The position numbers were made by a program, and so were the translations under genes. The notes under the pieces were generated by a model. It worked only from the letters and a program-made list of their open reading frames with translations, searched no databases and had not been told where the DNA came from. A DNA stretch of 64,000 bases from Beta vulgaris subsp. vulgaris (taxonomy: Eukaryota > Streptophyta > Magnoliopsida > Caryophyllales > Amaranthaceae), in the NCBI RefSeq assembly GCF_026745355.1, contig NC_079209.1, positions 35,377,385 to 35,441,384 of the forward strand. The letters are read 5' to 3'. This document shows, piece after piece, positions 55,501 through 64,000 of the stretch. Numbering within the stretch: the stretch's first letter is position 1; every line of letters begins with the position of its first letter.

Positions 55501-58500
55501 ATCTTCTCAGGAGCAAGAAGAAAATCATAAACTATACCCTCCTGGTTTTCCACAGGTTTGTCTTTAAAATTTTAAGTTGACAGTTATGTGCACCCCAGTT
55601 TGATTTATGAACAATTTCGAATTATTTTTGGTGTTACAAGATCTTGTTTTTAGGGTAATTAATGTTTGCCGATATGAAACTGTAGATAAACTTGCCTTTG
55701 AATAAGCAAGCGGGAAGTCCATATTCTATTACTCGTCATCATTTTCAACCAAGTGATGTGCTTTCGGCTATTGGCCAAGCAAAGCAAATGGGGCCTGTTG
55801 CTTTAAGTTCTTCCGTACTTCCATCTCATATGGCCTCAAATGCACCAAATGTAGGGAATTCTGCCTTGGGAGGTACTTCTGCCGTGTCAGCTGATTCTGT
55901 TCCACCTCGAAATTGTTTTGTTGGCTCAACTGATCTTAAGTATGTTGTGCTTATGCGTTTTAGTTTTTTAATAAAATTTGTTTGTCTAGATCTCATCTAA
56001 TTCATTTTCCATAGAAACTGAGTGCCTAAGATTGTTACTTGTAGGAGTTCTCCAAGTATCTCCAGTGGTCCCTGTCAGTTGACCATCTTCTATAATGGAT
56101 CAGTTTGTGTCTATGATAATGTGTCTCCTGAGAAGGTATCCCTTATTCTTGTTACTCTCCCTATTGGAAACTTCCCCCTCCTTCCACTCCATCTGAAAAA
56201 TGATAGTAACACGTACTATTCTATCATGCTGGGAATATCTGTCATATTTTCTAGATTAGTAATTATATGTGATATATATTCCAAAGATACAAGTATTAAG
56301 GTTGAGTAATACAGAAAGTGTAAGAATAATCCAAGTATCATGAAGGGTGTTTTAGATAAAAGAAATATGTCATATCCTTATTTATAAGGGTTAGCGCAAT
56401 GCCACAATTAATTCCATACGTAGGGAGTAATTTTTCGCTTCCTGTCATATCAGCTTCTTTGTCTCGTCTTCCTCCTTACAACAAATTTTACGATTTAGGC
56501 TCAAGCCATAATGTTATTAGCTGGAAACGGCGACTCCGCAAATTCAATTGCTCCAGCAGCTGCAGTTCCTTCTCTACCCAAAGTGCAGCCACCAAAGCTA
56601 AGGCTACCAACAAATGAAATTGCTGTTCTTGATCAGTCCAAAGGATTCTCAAGCTCTATATGTTTGCCCTCACCTGTTAGCTCACTTTCTGCAGTTGCAT
56701 CTACTTGTGCTGCTGAAGTAGATGTAGTCAAGGGAGTTATTGTCCATGCTCATATTAAGGCTACTGAAGCTCCAGATTCAGGCTCTCTTGTTGGTGCTGG
56801 CGGTGTAAAATCAATTTCATCAGGTATATCCTCACCTGGTATTCTGTGGTTTATCTCTGCATCTTGGTGTTAAGGCATATCTTTGTCTATTTTCCACTTC
56901 TCCTTTGACTCATGGATAATGATTGTGTTTTTTACTGCAGCTGTGCCTCAGGCTCGGAAAGCATCTCTTGCAAGATTCCTGGAAAAAAGAAAAGAGAGGT
57001 AAGAATTCTAATAGTTCTCATTCCAATTTCCAGCCATGCGAATATATTTTCGCTGGCAACAATGCGCTATTAAACTCATGGTGTTGCGGGTTTTTGTACA
57101 AAAATGATACTAAAAAGTAGCTGGTGATAGAACAATAAACAGAATTCTTTTTTTGTATACAGACTTGGATTAAGATAAAGTACATGTGGTTATGTACTTT
57201 GGTACCGCTTGCTATTTTTTGAGTGGTAGTCTAGAGTAGGTTAGGAGTAGGATTATGTCTTTAAGAAGTAACTTCTGATTTCTTTTCCTTCTATACATAT
57301 CAATACCTAAAGCTTTTGAGGAATGTGGCAGAATTGTAGAACACTTATTAGAAAGGTTATTCACTTGTCCTTCAGAAACAACCCCTCTGCCAACTTTGAT
57401 TGGTTTGGATGAGGATGTGTGCATCTATCTTAGTGCTAAATCTTACCATCTCTGACAAGAATTGGATCTGTTTTTTCATGAGTAAAGCCATCTATGCCTC
57501 CTCTTTGTTTGAAAATTGAAATAGTATTGCGATAATTTAGTCTTTATGCATATAATAAACCTATGAAGTATGAACACTCCATATAAAGTAGTCATCATAT
57601 TATATATACTGGAAAGGCCACAAACCACTTATCCCAATCATTAAAGTTACAATTGTGTGGAGGGGTTGAATCTGTTTTGGGGACAAGGTCAGAAGTATGC
57701 GACATTACCCCTAAGCAGTTTTAAATATTAAAGGTTGTTCCAAAAAAAACCCCATAAATATGCTCTGTGTCATTGCAATACCTCAATAGACGTGATAAGA
57801 TAATCCTGAAAGAATCTTTTGTTCCTGGGTTCCATTTGATATGGATATATTGTGATGTAGCTTTCAAAAATTGTGAATGGGCCATTTCACTCCGCTTCAT
57901 TTTTGCCCGTATTTCGTTTCTGAAAGAATCAGCAAAAGACACCTACTTGGAAACTGAATTGGCATTTATTGGCCTATTATAAGTGTTGTTTAGATGTGAT
58001 TTTGTAATGCACCTATTGGTGGATGACTTTAGGAGCTAGAAGATGCCAACCTGTGCTTCAATTCCTAGCATGACCTAGAAGTATTTAAACTCTCTTGCCT
58101 GTTTTCTTTGCTCTCCATCGGAGCATATGTAGGTTCCTAAAATTTGTTGCAGAAATGCTATGGTCTCATGGCCTTCGATTTTTTATCTGTCCTCTGTTTT
58201 TTAAGACCATCTTTTAGAGCCTGTGGTGGTTCCTAAATCTTAGATAAGAAACCTCTCTTTCCAAATATTCAAGATGCTTTGTATTTAGTTAATTTTACTC
58301 CATGTTCCTCGGAATTGAGTACGTGTCCAAGTGTGTTTGACTCAACTATCATATGAAAAGTTTTGTTCCAAATGAGGTGTCTTAGTGTCCATACACGTAA
58401 GAGTATTCACGACTTGATATGGGTAATTCAGGTAAAATGAATAGTCTGAGTAACATAGGCATTACCTCTTTCTTGTTGGTATCATGAAATTGAAACAAGG

Positions 58501-58749
58501 GCGCACTCTGTAAAGCTGATAAAGTTTCATTGTGCAACCTTCAAAGAGAGCGTCTATCCTGTCTGTAGTTTAAATCGAGTGAATGAAGGCATGTGCTCCA
58601 AGTTTGTTGCTGTATTGTGCTATGTGCTTACATAATTACTTTCTTTTATCAGGGTCACTGCTTCATCTCCTTATGTGGTCAGCAAGAACGCTCCAGAATC
58701 TTTTGGGGTAAATTCTTCCAACTCAAATCCCCTTCCAGCTAGCAGTTAA
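52566..58749 (+). CDS. TIFY6B: JAZ (TIFY) jasmonate co-repressor, JAZ3/TIFY6-like, seven exons
   Basis: Encodes a nuclear jasmonate-ZIM-domain protein that represses MYC transcription factors until the hormone lets COI1 target it for degradation. Exons: 52566-52656, 55422-55555, 55686-55939, 56045-56135, 56499-56823, 56941-56998, 58653-58749; all GT-AG, phases match, total 349 codons, TAA stop. N-terminus MERDFMGLLPKSSSS and LHWSFPK are typical of the JAZ3/TIFY6 group, as is the length. TIFY motif TIFYNG at residues 173-178 within QLTIFYNGSVCVYDNVSPEK, which recruits NINJA/TOPLESS and mediates dimers. Jas motif at residues 307-325: SLARFLEKRKER, then V...PY (consensus SLX2FX2KRX2RX5PY is complete). 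The degron upstream reads VPQARK where LPIARR is common. The sixth intron splits the Jas motif. No disabling change seen. Family certain; the exact orthologue name is inferred. Confidence 0.95.
53203..53237. repeat. GGGTTG-type short tandem array in JAZ intron 1
   Basis: Five to six tandem GGGTTG units within the first intron. On the transcript strand it is G-rich with GGG/GGGG runs spaced by TT, a pattern able to form G-quadruplexes. Close to, but not identical with, the plant telomere repeat. Confidence 0.85.
53357..53611. mobile_element. Stowaway MITE in JAZ intron 1
   Basis: 255 bp, ends CTCCCTCTGTTTTTTT and, read inward from the right, CTCCCTCTGTTTTTTT, flanked by TA on both sides (53355-53356, 53612-53613). 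Classic Tc1/mariner-type Stowaway. Confidence 0.92.
53787..54098. mobile_element. Second inverted-repeat element in JAZ intron 1
   Basis: Left arm AATAAGTCACTTTTG...ATTAAAAATAAGTCA and right arm read inward AATAAGTTAGCCTTT...GTTAAAAATAAGCCA form long imperfect inverted repeats around a purely AT-rich core of about 220 bp. No coding; MITE of uncertain superfamily. Confidence 0.6.
54696..54793 (+). repeat. 49-bp tandem duplication in JAZ intron 1
   Basis: Unit beginning GATTATTGACTGCT at 54696-54744, repeated in diverged form at 54745-54793 (GATTATTAACTGCT). Confidence 0.8.
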
Positions 58750-59094
58750 GAAATGCTCTGATATAATCTGGCAATGGGGATGTCCAGAAAATATATTCAC
58801 CCTGTAGTCAGATAGTTATGTTCAGCGAGTTTTGTGATGATATTCTTTTTTGTTAACCCTAAACTTAGTTGTACTTCTTCATCGAAATTTTGTCAATCTA
58901 TAAAAGTGGCTATAGGTTTTACTTTATAGACAATATGCAGTTTGTAACATATAAGTATGTATTCAATTCCACTGTAAAAAAAAATCACATTTCACTATTT
59001 GCACTTTTGCTGCTTTCCTTCCTGATCTCGTGTATCAAATAATGGCATCATCCTGTTAGAAAACTTTGCTCGCTCGGTGCCATGCTGCATGTTC
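58750..59094 (+). other. 3' UTR and downstream flank of the JAZ gene
   Basis: No coding features. An A-run at 58976-58982 and AT-rich sequence. The polyadenylation site cannot be placed by eye. Confidence 0.5.
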
Positions 59095-59165
59095 GATTTT
59101 TTTTTTTTCTTTTTTGGTGAAGAAGAGGGGCAAAGCCCCTAAAAGAGAAGCAAAATCAAGAACAA
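59095..59165 (-). mobile_element. Short LINE 3'-tail remnant
   Basis: On the minus strand it ends in an A-rich run (complement of the T-run at 59098-59119) preceded by a GGGGCTTTGCCCC hairpin, the look of a 5'-truncated LINE tail. Too short for family assignment. Confidence 0.4.
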
Positions 59166-59339
59166 ATCTAAAATCCATAAATTTTGACTTCCTTAATTCC
59201 TTAAAATATTTTTTTTGACTTTCAAAATGGTCAACCTTCTTTAAATAAATTAATCATGTCAAACTAAATTATGTTTAAATATAAATATATAGATACTAAA
59301 ATATATTTATAAAATCCATGAATTTACAGAGGATTACAT
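59166..59339 (-). repeat. Truncated Tekay LTR start
   Basis: In minus sense begins TGTAATCCTCTGTAAATTCATGG at 59339 and follows the first about 170 bp of the Tekay LTRs (GGTTGACCATTTTGAAAGTC). The rest of the LTR is missing. Confidence 0.85.
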
Positions 59340-59747
59340 AGTGGACAATTGACCAAGGCAAATCGAGTATGATGGTGATCCAAAAGATTCTTATCCTCAT
59401 GAGATTTATGTAGAGTAGATCTTACCTCGGTGTCAATGGTATTACTAATCCAAGAGACGAGCATAGCATTCGTGATTGTCCAGTCTGGCAAAGTACGCAG
59501 TGGGGATGTTTCTGTGATGCTGCTGTCAAAAGGAAGCCAAACTTACGATGTGCTTCAAGTGCCATCTGGATGTCATAGGACAAAGTCGTCGTAATTGTCA
59601 TGACGGAGACGGGTTGGCATAATGAAGTCACCAGTACGGTCGTTGGTTGCAAGATAGAACTGCGAGTTGATGTTGATAACAGGTGGAGAAAGGGTCGGAG
59701 GAGGCGGTGGTGAGTTGTCATCACTGGTCGTGATGCACGATTAAAGG
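59340..59747 (-). pseudogene. copia-type gag N-terminal fragment
   Basis: Minus-strand scraps in shifting frames: SQFYLATNDRTGDFIMPTRL, then DIQMALEAHRKFGFL, then a segment resembling NAMLVSWISNTIDTEVRSTL and HEDKNL. This is the pattern of the Ty1/copia gag N-terminal domain. The fragment starts at the border of the truncated Tekay LTR, so the Tekay copy may have inserted here. At least three frameshifts. Confidence 0.7.
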
Positions 59748-60028
59748 AAATATAATTTATATTAGGGTCAAAATGCTTGCCTTTTCTCTAATCCCATTAT
59801 ATATATAGCAATAATACAACTTGAGTACATGGGAGACTATCATATATATCTCGTTAATTGTCTCAACAATCTTTGGTAGACCACTAGGATGAGGTCACTA
59901 TCTAAAGTAATTTTGCTTATTGTATCCCATCTTGCAAATAGGTTAGCTTACCGTATCACTTGTTTGCTTAGCATTTTTAAAAGAACATATCACACAATAT
60001 TAACTAATACTCTTAGCATATGGAGTAC
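59748..60028. other. Unassigned sequence, possibly copia leader
   Basis: Non-coding AT-rich sequence lying upstream (minus sense) of the copia gag scrap; could be its leader or LTR edge. Position only. Confidence 0.35.
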
Positions 60029-60608
60029 TAGATTTTTTTGCACGCGATGCGTGTTTGAATTTTTTTCGAAACATAAACTCAATTTTCTTAGGCATAAGAG
60101 TCAAAATTTGAACATAAGACATATGAAGTATAATTGTTTTACGTTGAAAATTTTGATTATTGGTTTAGTTTCTGTCACTTAAGTCTCTCACCATTCTTTT
60201 TGTTTTTTTTTTTTACTTTTTAAAGTTAAATTCTATGAACAAAATAGATAATTTATTGAACTTATTTATGATTTATGATATTATAATTTTTAGTTGATTT
60301 TGAATTAAGTACAGTACTTCATACGCGTGTAAAGAAAGTGGACACTTTGTTTTCAAAAGTTTTTTTCATAGGTTATAGTTTGTAAGTGATTTTTTTAAAA
60401 GTTTTTGTAAAGCTTCCTCATTTTAGTGATTTGCATAATGCAAATTATGAAATTTTATGATTTTAGTTGACTTGTGAGTGATTGTTATAATTTATTTTTT
60501 GTATTTTAAGCCCCTTTGATTTGTAAGTGAATTTGTAATTTAGAATGGAAGGGGTAAATAGTCTCTTATTGGGGACACCAAGCTCCCCCTTCCCTTATAT
60601 AATAGAGA
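60029..60608 (-). mobile_element. Small non-autonomous Helitron
   Basis: Minus-sense start TCTCTATTATATAAGGGAAGG (60608) and end CACGCATCGCGTG hairpin followed by CAAAAAAATCTAG (60029), that is 5' TC, a 3'-terminal hairpin about 10 bp before a CTAG end. It is inserted between A (60028) and T (60609) when read on the + strand, all as expected for Helitrons. 580 bp, no Rep/helicase coding; the ORF at 59889-60182 is spurious. Confidence 0.78.
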
Positions 60609-61191
60609 TATGTTGTACTTTAATTCTTGAATGATATTTTACATAAACCTTTTTATCTTGATAATTAATCGCTATTTATATAATAGAAAAAGATAGGTCC
60701 AAATATATGTAAAAGTTTCATTATATATAGGAAACACTATAAAAAAGTAAATAATGTTTTTCCTTGTCTAACTTCTAAATTCTGATTTCACTACAAATAC
60801 ACCTCTAATTTTTATCATGACCCACCATTAATTGTGAATGGTTCTTGAGAATAGTGATTTGTAAGTAAAGTTTTGTAAATGTTTTTGTATGTATTGACGT
60901 TCTAGGTTATTAGTTTTAGTTTGTATGTAATTTTAAGTTTTAATAAAGTTTCCTGATTATTTGAGTGATTTGTGTGATTTTTATAAGTGATTTTCTCAAT
61001 TGTATGGTGATTTGTAAAGTTTCTTATTTTAAGTGATTTGTGAGTGAGTGTTGTAAATTAATTTTCGGTAGTTTTCTTTGAGTGTCGATTTTGACTTTGA
61101 CATTCCTTTTGTAATTTAGAAAGGGAAAGGGGGCAAAAAAGGCATTTCAAAAGAGGACGACATTGCTCCCCCTTCCCTTATATAATAGAGA
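60609..61191 (-). repeat. Second Helitron-like copy with a repeated 5' end
   Basis: Ends at 61191 with the same CCCTTCCCTTATATAATAGAGA (+ sense) as the Helitron at 60608 and shares the preceding TTGTAATTTAGAA and GTGATTTG-rich body. No second CTAG/hairpin end was found between them, so this is either a tandem partial copy or an older 5' end of one compound element. Confidence 0.6.
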
Positions 61192-61252
61192 TTTGGGAAG
61201 AGTTGTTTGGACGATATTAAAATGATGACACAAATGCTCTGCCTAATAAGTA

Positions 61253-61513
61253 CTACCTCTTATATTAAATAATGGTTATACGTACACTTTTCACACATGT
61301 TGATGCAAAATTTTGATCACTAATATATCTAATTTTGTATTCATAATTTTTATAAAAAGAGTATATTCTAAAAGTATATAACGAGACGAATCAAATAAGA
61401 CTCAACCTGACTATATTTTTTCTTACTCATAAATCACAAATGATAGTCAAATTGAATTTTGTGAATCGTGTTAAAAGTTAAAATATAACTATATTATTTA
61501 GGAACGGAGATAG
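61253..61513. mobile_element. Stowaway-like MITE
   Basis: 261 bp between TA dinucleotides, ends CTACCTCTTATATTAAATAATG and, inward from the right, CTATCTCCGTTCCTAAATAAT. More diverged than the copies at 53357 and 63178. Confidence 0.7.
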
Positions 61514-61515
61514 TA

Positions 61516-63177
61516 CTAACTCTCTAATGAAAGTGGCACAACTATGTATTATCCTTATAGTGCCTGTTGTGATAATGTTTCTTTCTTATTTTTTTGTCTA
61601 GTTTGGCTTCCAATACACTATGCCTTACACCAAGTGTGAGATTTCAAGTAATGTTTATTTCGTTTTCATTTATCGCTTCCTTTATATTGGATTTTTGGAA
61701 CAATTGATTTCACATATATTAGGCATGACTTTAACCATCAAAAATTGTATTAATCTCTTTGTAGAAATGATGTATTATATTTTATTTTATATAGTATTTT
61801 AGGTGCATTTCGGTTGCATTTTATTAATATTGAGGTGTATTATAGTTCATAATTGCATACTATTACTTAATTGCGAAATATTACTCCTTTTGTGTGTTTT
61901 TGGTATTCTTTGATGAATTTTAGGTATTAAGAACATAATTGGAGTATTGTTGGACAAGCTTAAGTGTTTATGAGCAATTGGAAGCAAGCTACGTTGATAA
62001 AGATCGTTGCGAACATATTTGAGTGCAAATTGGAGCTAAAACGAAGTTGGAAATTGATTAAAGAATTGCGGACATTGAGTAATGTTCATTATTTTACCCA
62101 TAACTTTTGACTTGACAGTGATAATTGGATGATTTCAGCAACATTGGAAAGTAGGCTTGAATATTTTTACAACGATAGGTTGCACGGCCCAAGGTGAGCT
62201 ACATTTTGAGAGATTCAGTTTTGCTGACGCTTCATACGCACGTGTGAAGTGCAAAATTGCGGACTTATAATGATTTATTTGGCATTCCTTATTTTGTAAC
62301 TTGGTTTGCTACTAATATTAGGCGATACTACCTCCATTTCTTTTTAATCTAAACACTTTCTTTTTTAATCTATTTCTTTTTGATCTACACTGTTGTTTTT
62401 TCTATTTTTGGTAACATGTCACATCCATTCCTTTTTTTTCACCCATGTCATCCGTTTTTTAATGTTTTAACCCACTTTTTAGTTTCTCTCTCTCATTTTT
62501 CAGTTTCTTTCTCCACCTTTTTAGTTTATCTCTCATACTTTTGCACTTTATTTTTGGTTCTCCCCCGACGTGAAGTGTATAGATAAAGTTAAAACGCATG
62601 TAATACAACTTTATATTGGAGGATTTCTAATTAAGTTAGATTATATATTATCTATCATTCATTATTCTAGTTTCACGTTATTTTCTTATTAGGTTTTTTC
62701 TCTCTAGTTTTTGCCCTAGTTTATTCTCTATTGTTACTTTGGAGATTCAAAATTGTGACTTTCATCAAGATTTTGGATTCATCTTCAATTCAAGTATTGC
62801 GTATCAAGTTTTATTCTGTTCTCTTTATTATATTTTAATTATGTTTTCAAGTGAGTAGTCTTTTTATCAAAGATTGAGTTGAGCCCTAGTATGGATTGAT
62901 CATGTAAATTGTCTCTAATTCCCATGTTATTGAGTTATATGTTTAGGGTTTGATAAGGTTGTTTTTATTGTCAATTTTGCATCAAAATGTAGCCCTAGTT
63001 TTATATTATCAACGGAAGTTGGAGTAGAAATTAGGAGTTATTTATTTGATGGTAAATTGTTATTTTATTAATTGAGTTCATCAATGAAAGTTGGGTCTTA
63101 ATTAGATAATCTTGTCATTGATTTGAATTCTCCCATGAAAATAGGTGAGAACAATAATTGGGAATTACTCCATCCGT
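61516..63177. other. Unclassified AT-rich sequence, probably repeat-derived
   Basis: No coding recognised; ORFs at 61620-61802 and 62380-62586 are low-complexity. The stretch from about 61800 continues beyond the Stowaway element to 63960 and contains phrases such as GGAGTATTGTTGGACAAGCTT and, at the end, CTGAATTCGACCCATATG that resemble leaders of plant repeats. A TACCTCCATTTCTTTTTAATC half-end near 62330 may be another broken Stowaway. Confidence 0.35.
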
Positions 63178-63490
63178 TTCCTAAAGATCTTCCTTGTTAC
63201 TATTACTACAGAAACCAATGAGAATCAATTTATGTGGGGTGTGGCCGTGTGGGGTGTGTAAAGTATGAGAGAGAAAGTGGTTAAGATAAATAAACAAATA
63301 AAAAGGGGCTAAAGTAGGAGAGAGAAAGGGAGTAAAATTGAATTAATAATGTAATGGTAGACCATATGATAGAGACATGAGAGGGTAAAAAGGAGAAAAA
63401 ATTCCAAATAAGGAATAAAGTAAAAGATGGAAGATCTTTTGAAAATACACTTAAACGGAAAGATGGAAGATCTTTAGGAAACGGAGGGAG
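63178..63490. mobile_element. Stowaway MITE
   Basis: 313 bp with 27-bp nearly perfect inverted ends (CTCCATCCGTTTCCTAAAG on the left, CTCCCTCCGTTTCCTAAAG inward from the right), TA flanks at 63176-63177 and 63491-63492. The interior repeats GGAAGATCTTT-type motifs in both directions. Confidence 0.92.
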
Positions 63491-64000
63491 TATTTGATAT
63501 TGGTTCTTAATGCTTGTAATTATGTATGTAAACCACGAAAATAGGAGACATGCATGTTAGTTAGGTATTCTACTATCACGAAAGTGAATTCTAGGTATTG
63601 AGAAATGATTCAGTATTTAGTTTCGGTTCGCATCTGTGTTTTATTAATGAGTCATAAGGGAATGTCAATCTCGCTTAAAGTATGATTGAATAACCTGGAT
63701 GTGAGTTATGTTTTTGATTAATTCATATTAGTGGTGATACTTAATGTTAGTTTTTTAATTGTCATATTCATCGAGTTTGTCATATTCTCATTGGTTTAGC
63801 TATTAATTTATAAATTTTTCTTGATATCTGAATTGTGTAGCTATTTCATAGTCTAGAGTCAACTAGTGTTTAGTCTCACACCTTCCTGAATTCGACCCAT
63901 ATGTGCTACAATATCGTTCATTTGCGGTATTAAAATAAAACCCTAACAAGAAATCAAGAAATATGTCCTTGCCTTAACAAAGAATGCCTTGGAAAGGAAG
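63491..64000. other. Unclassified sequence to the window end
   Basis: AT-rich, no coding. Continues the unclassified block interrupted by the Stowaway element. Confidence 0.35.

Noticed and set aside
57000..58652. ORFs within JAZ intron 6
   Set aside because: Short, on both strands, without domains; they are intronic noise.
1..64000. CRISPR arrays, bacterial operons or phage genes
   Set aside because: No spaced direct-repeat array and no prokaryotic gene layout; all coding is plant genes or plant retroelements.
1..64000. tRNA genes
   Set aside because: Apart from the SINE-like A/B boxes near 51826-51890, no stretch folded by eye into a cloverleaf with both internal promoter boxes at normal spacing.

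Overview
This is plant nuclear DNA, almost certainly from a eudicot with an expanded, repeat-rich genome. The evidence is AT-rich sequence, GT-AG introns, L1-type LINEs, chromodomain Ty3/gypsy (Tekay-like) elements with LTRs of about 2.5 kb, 5S-bearing Cassandra TRIMs, Stowaway/Tourist/hAT MITEs and a Helitron. I cannot fix the species from sequence alone.

Only two host genes are visible, both on the + strand and about 50 kb apart. At the left edge are the last three coding exons (1851-2846) of an HRD3A/SEL1L-type ERAD gene, ending in Sel1 repeats and a C-terminal membrane anchor. At the right is a complete seven-exon JAZ/TIFY repressor gene (52566-58749, 349 codons) of the JAZ3/TIFY6 type, with TIFY and Jas motifs and the conserved intron that splits the Jas motif. 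Its large first intron carries two MITEs, a GTTGGG run and a 49-bp tandem duplication.

Everything between them is a nest of transposable elements. (1) A degraded minus-strand Ty3/gypsy pol (4048-9790) is split inside its RT by a 2.7-kb MULE-like element (6436-9133) with TIRs and a near-perfect 9-bp target duplication. (2) A mitochondrial nad7 fragment (10559-10666) abuts the outer end of a minus-strand Tekay element, called E here. E's LTR (10667-19038) was split by an L1 LINE, and the LINE was later split by a young LTR element (11550-14842) that keeps gag and protease but lacks RT, RNase H and most of integrase (TR-GAG-like). (3) E's pol (19039-24820) is split by a solo LTR with a perfect TAATA duplication. 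(4) A complete + strand Tekay element, A (26541-37820), has two LTRs, a degenerate iMet-type PBS, an extra ORF ahead of gag, and dead gag-pol; a Cassandra solo LTR sits in its 3' LTR. A itself sits in an LTR-like block, D (24821-26540 plus 37821-39583), which also holds a hAT-type MITE and a series of small hairpins. (5) A third, minus-strand Tekay element, C (39584-49500), has lost its 3' end and carries a full-length Cassandra in gag and an unclassified insertion in its leader. (6) 49501-52193 holds a gypsy RT scrap, a 5'-truncated LINE, a microsatellite, a SINE-like tract and a Tourist-like MITE.

Downstream of the JAZ gene are scraps of LINE, Tekay LTR and copia gag, a minus-strand Helitron with a repeated 5' end, and two Stowaway MITEs in unclassified AT-rich DNA.

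The least expected item is a small ORF between PBS and gag in Tekay A (29708-30100) that recurs in recognisable form in Tekay C (44857-45174). Two decayed copies still share a peptide pattern around a common SDDE core, which suggests a real accessory protein of this family. None of the retroelement coding regions is intact except the gag-protease ORF of the TR-GAG-like element.
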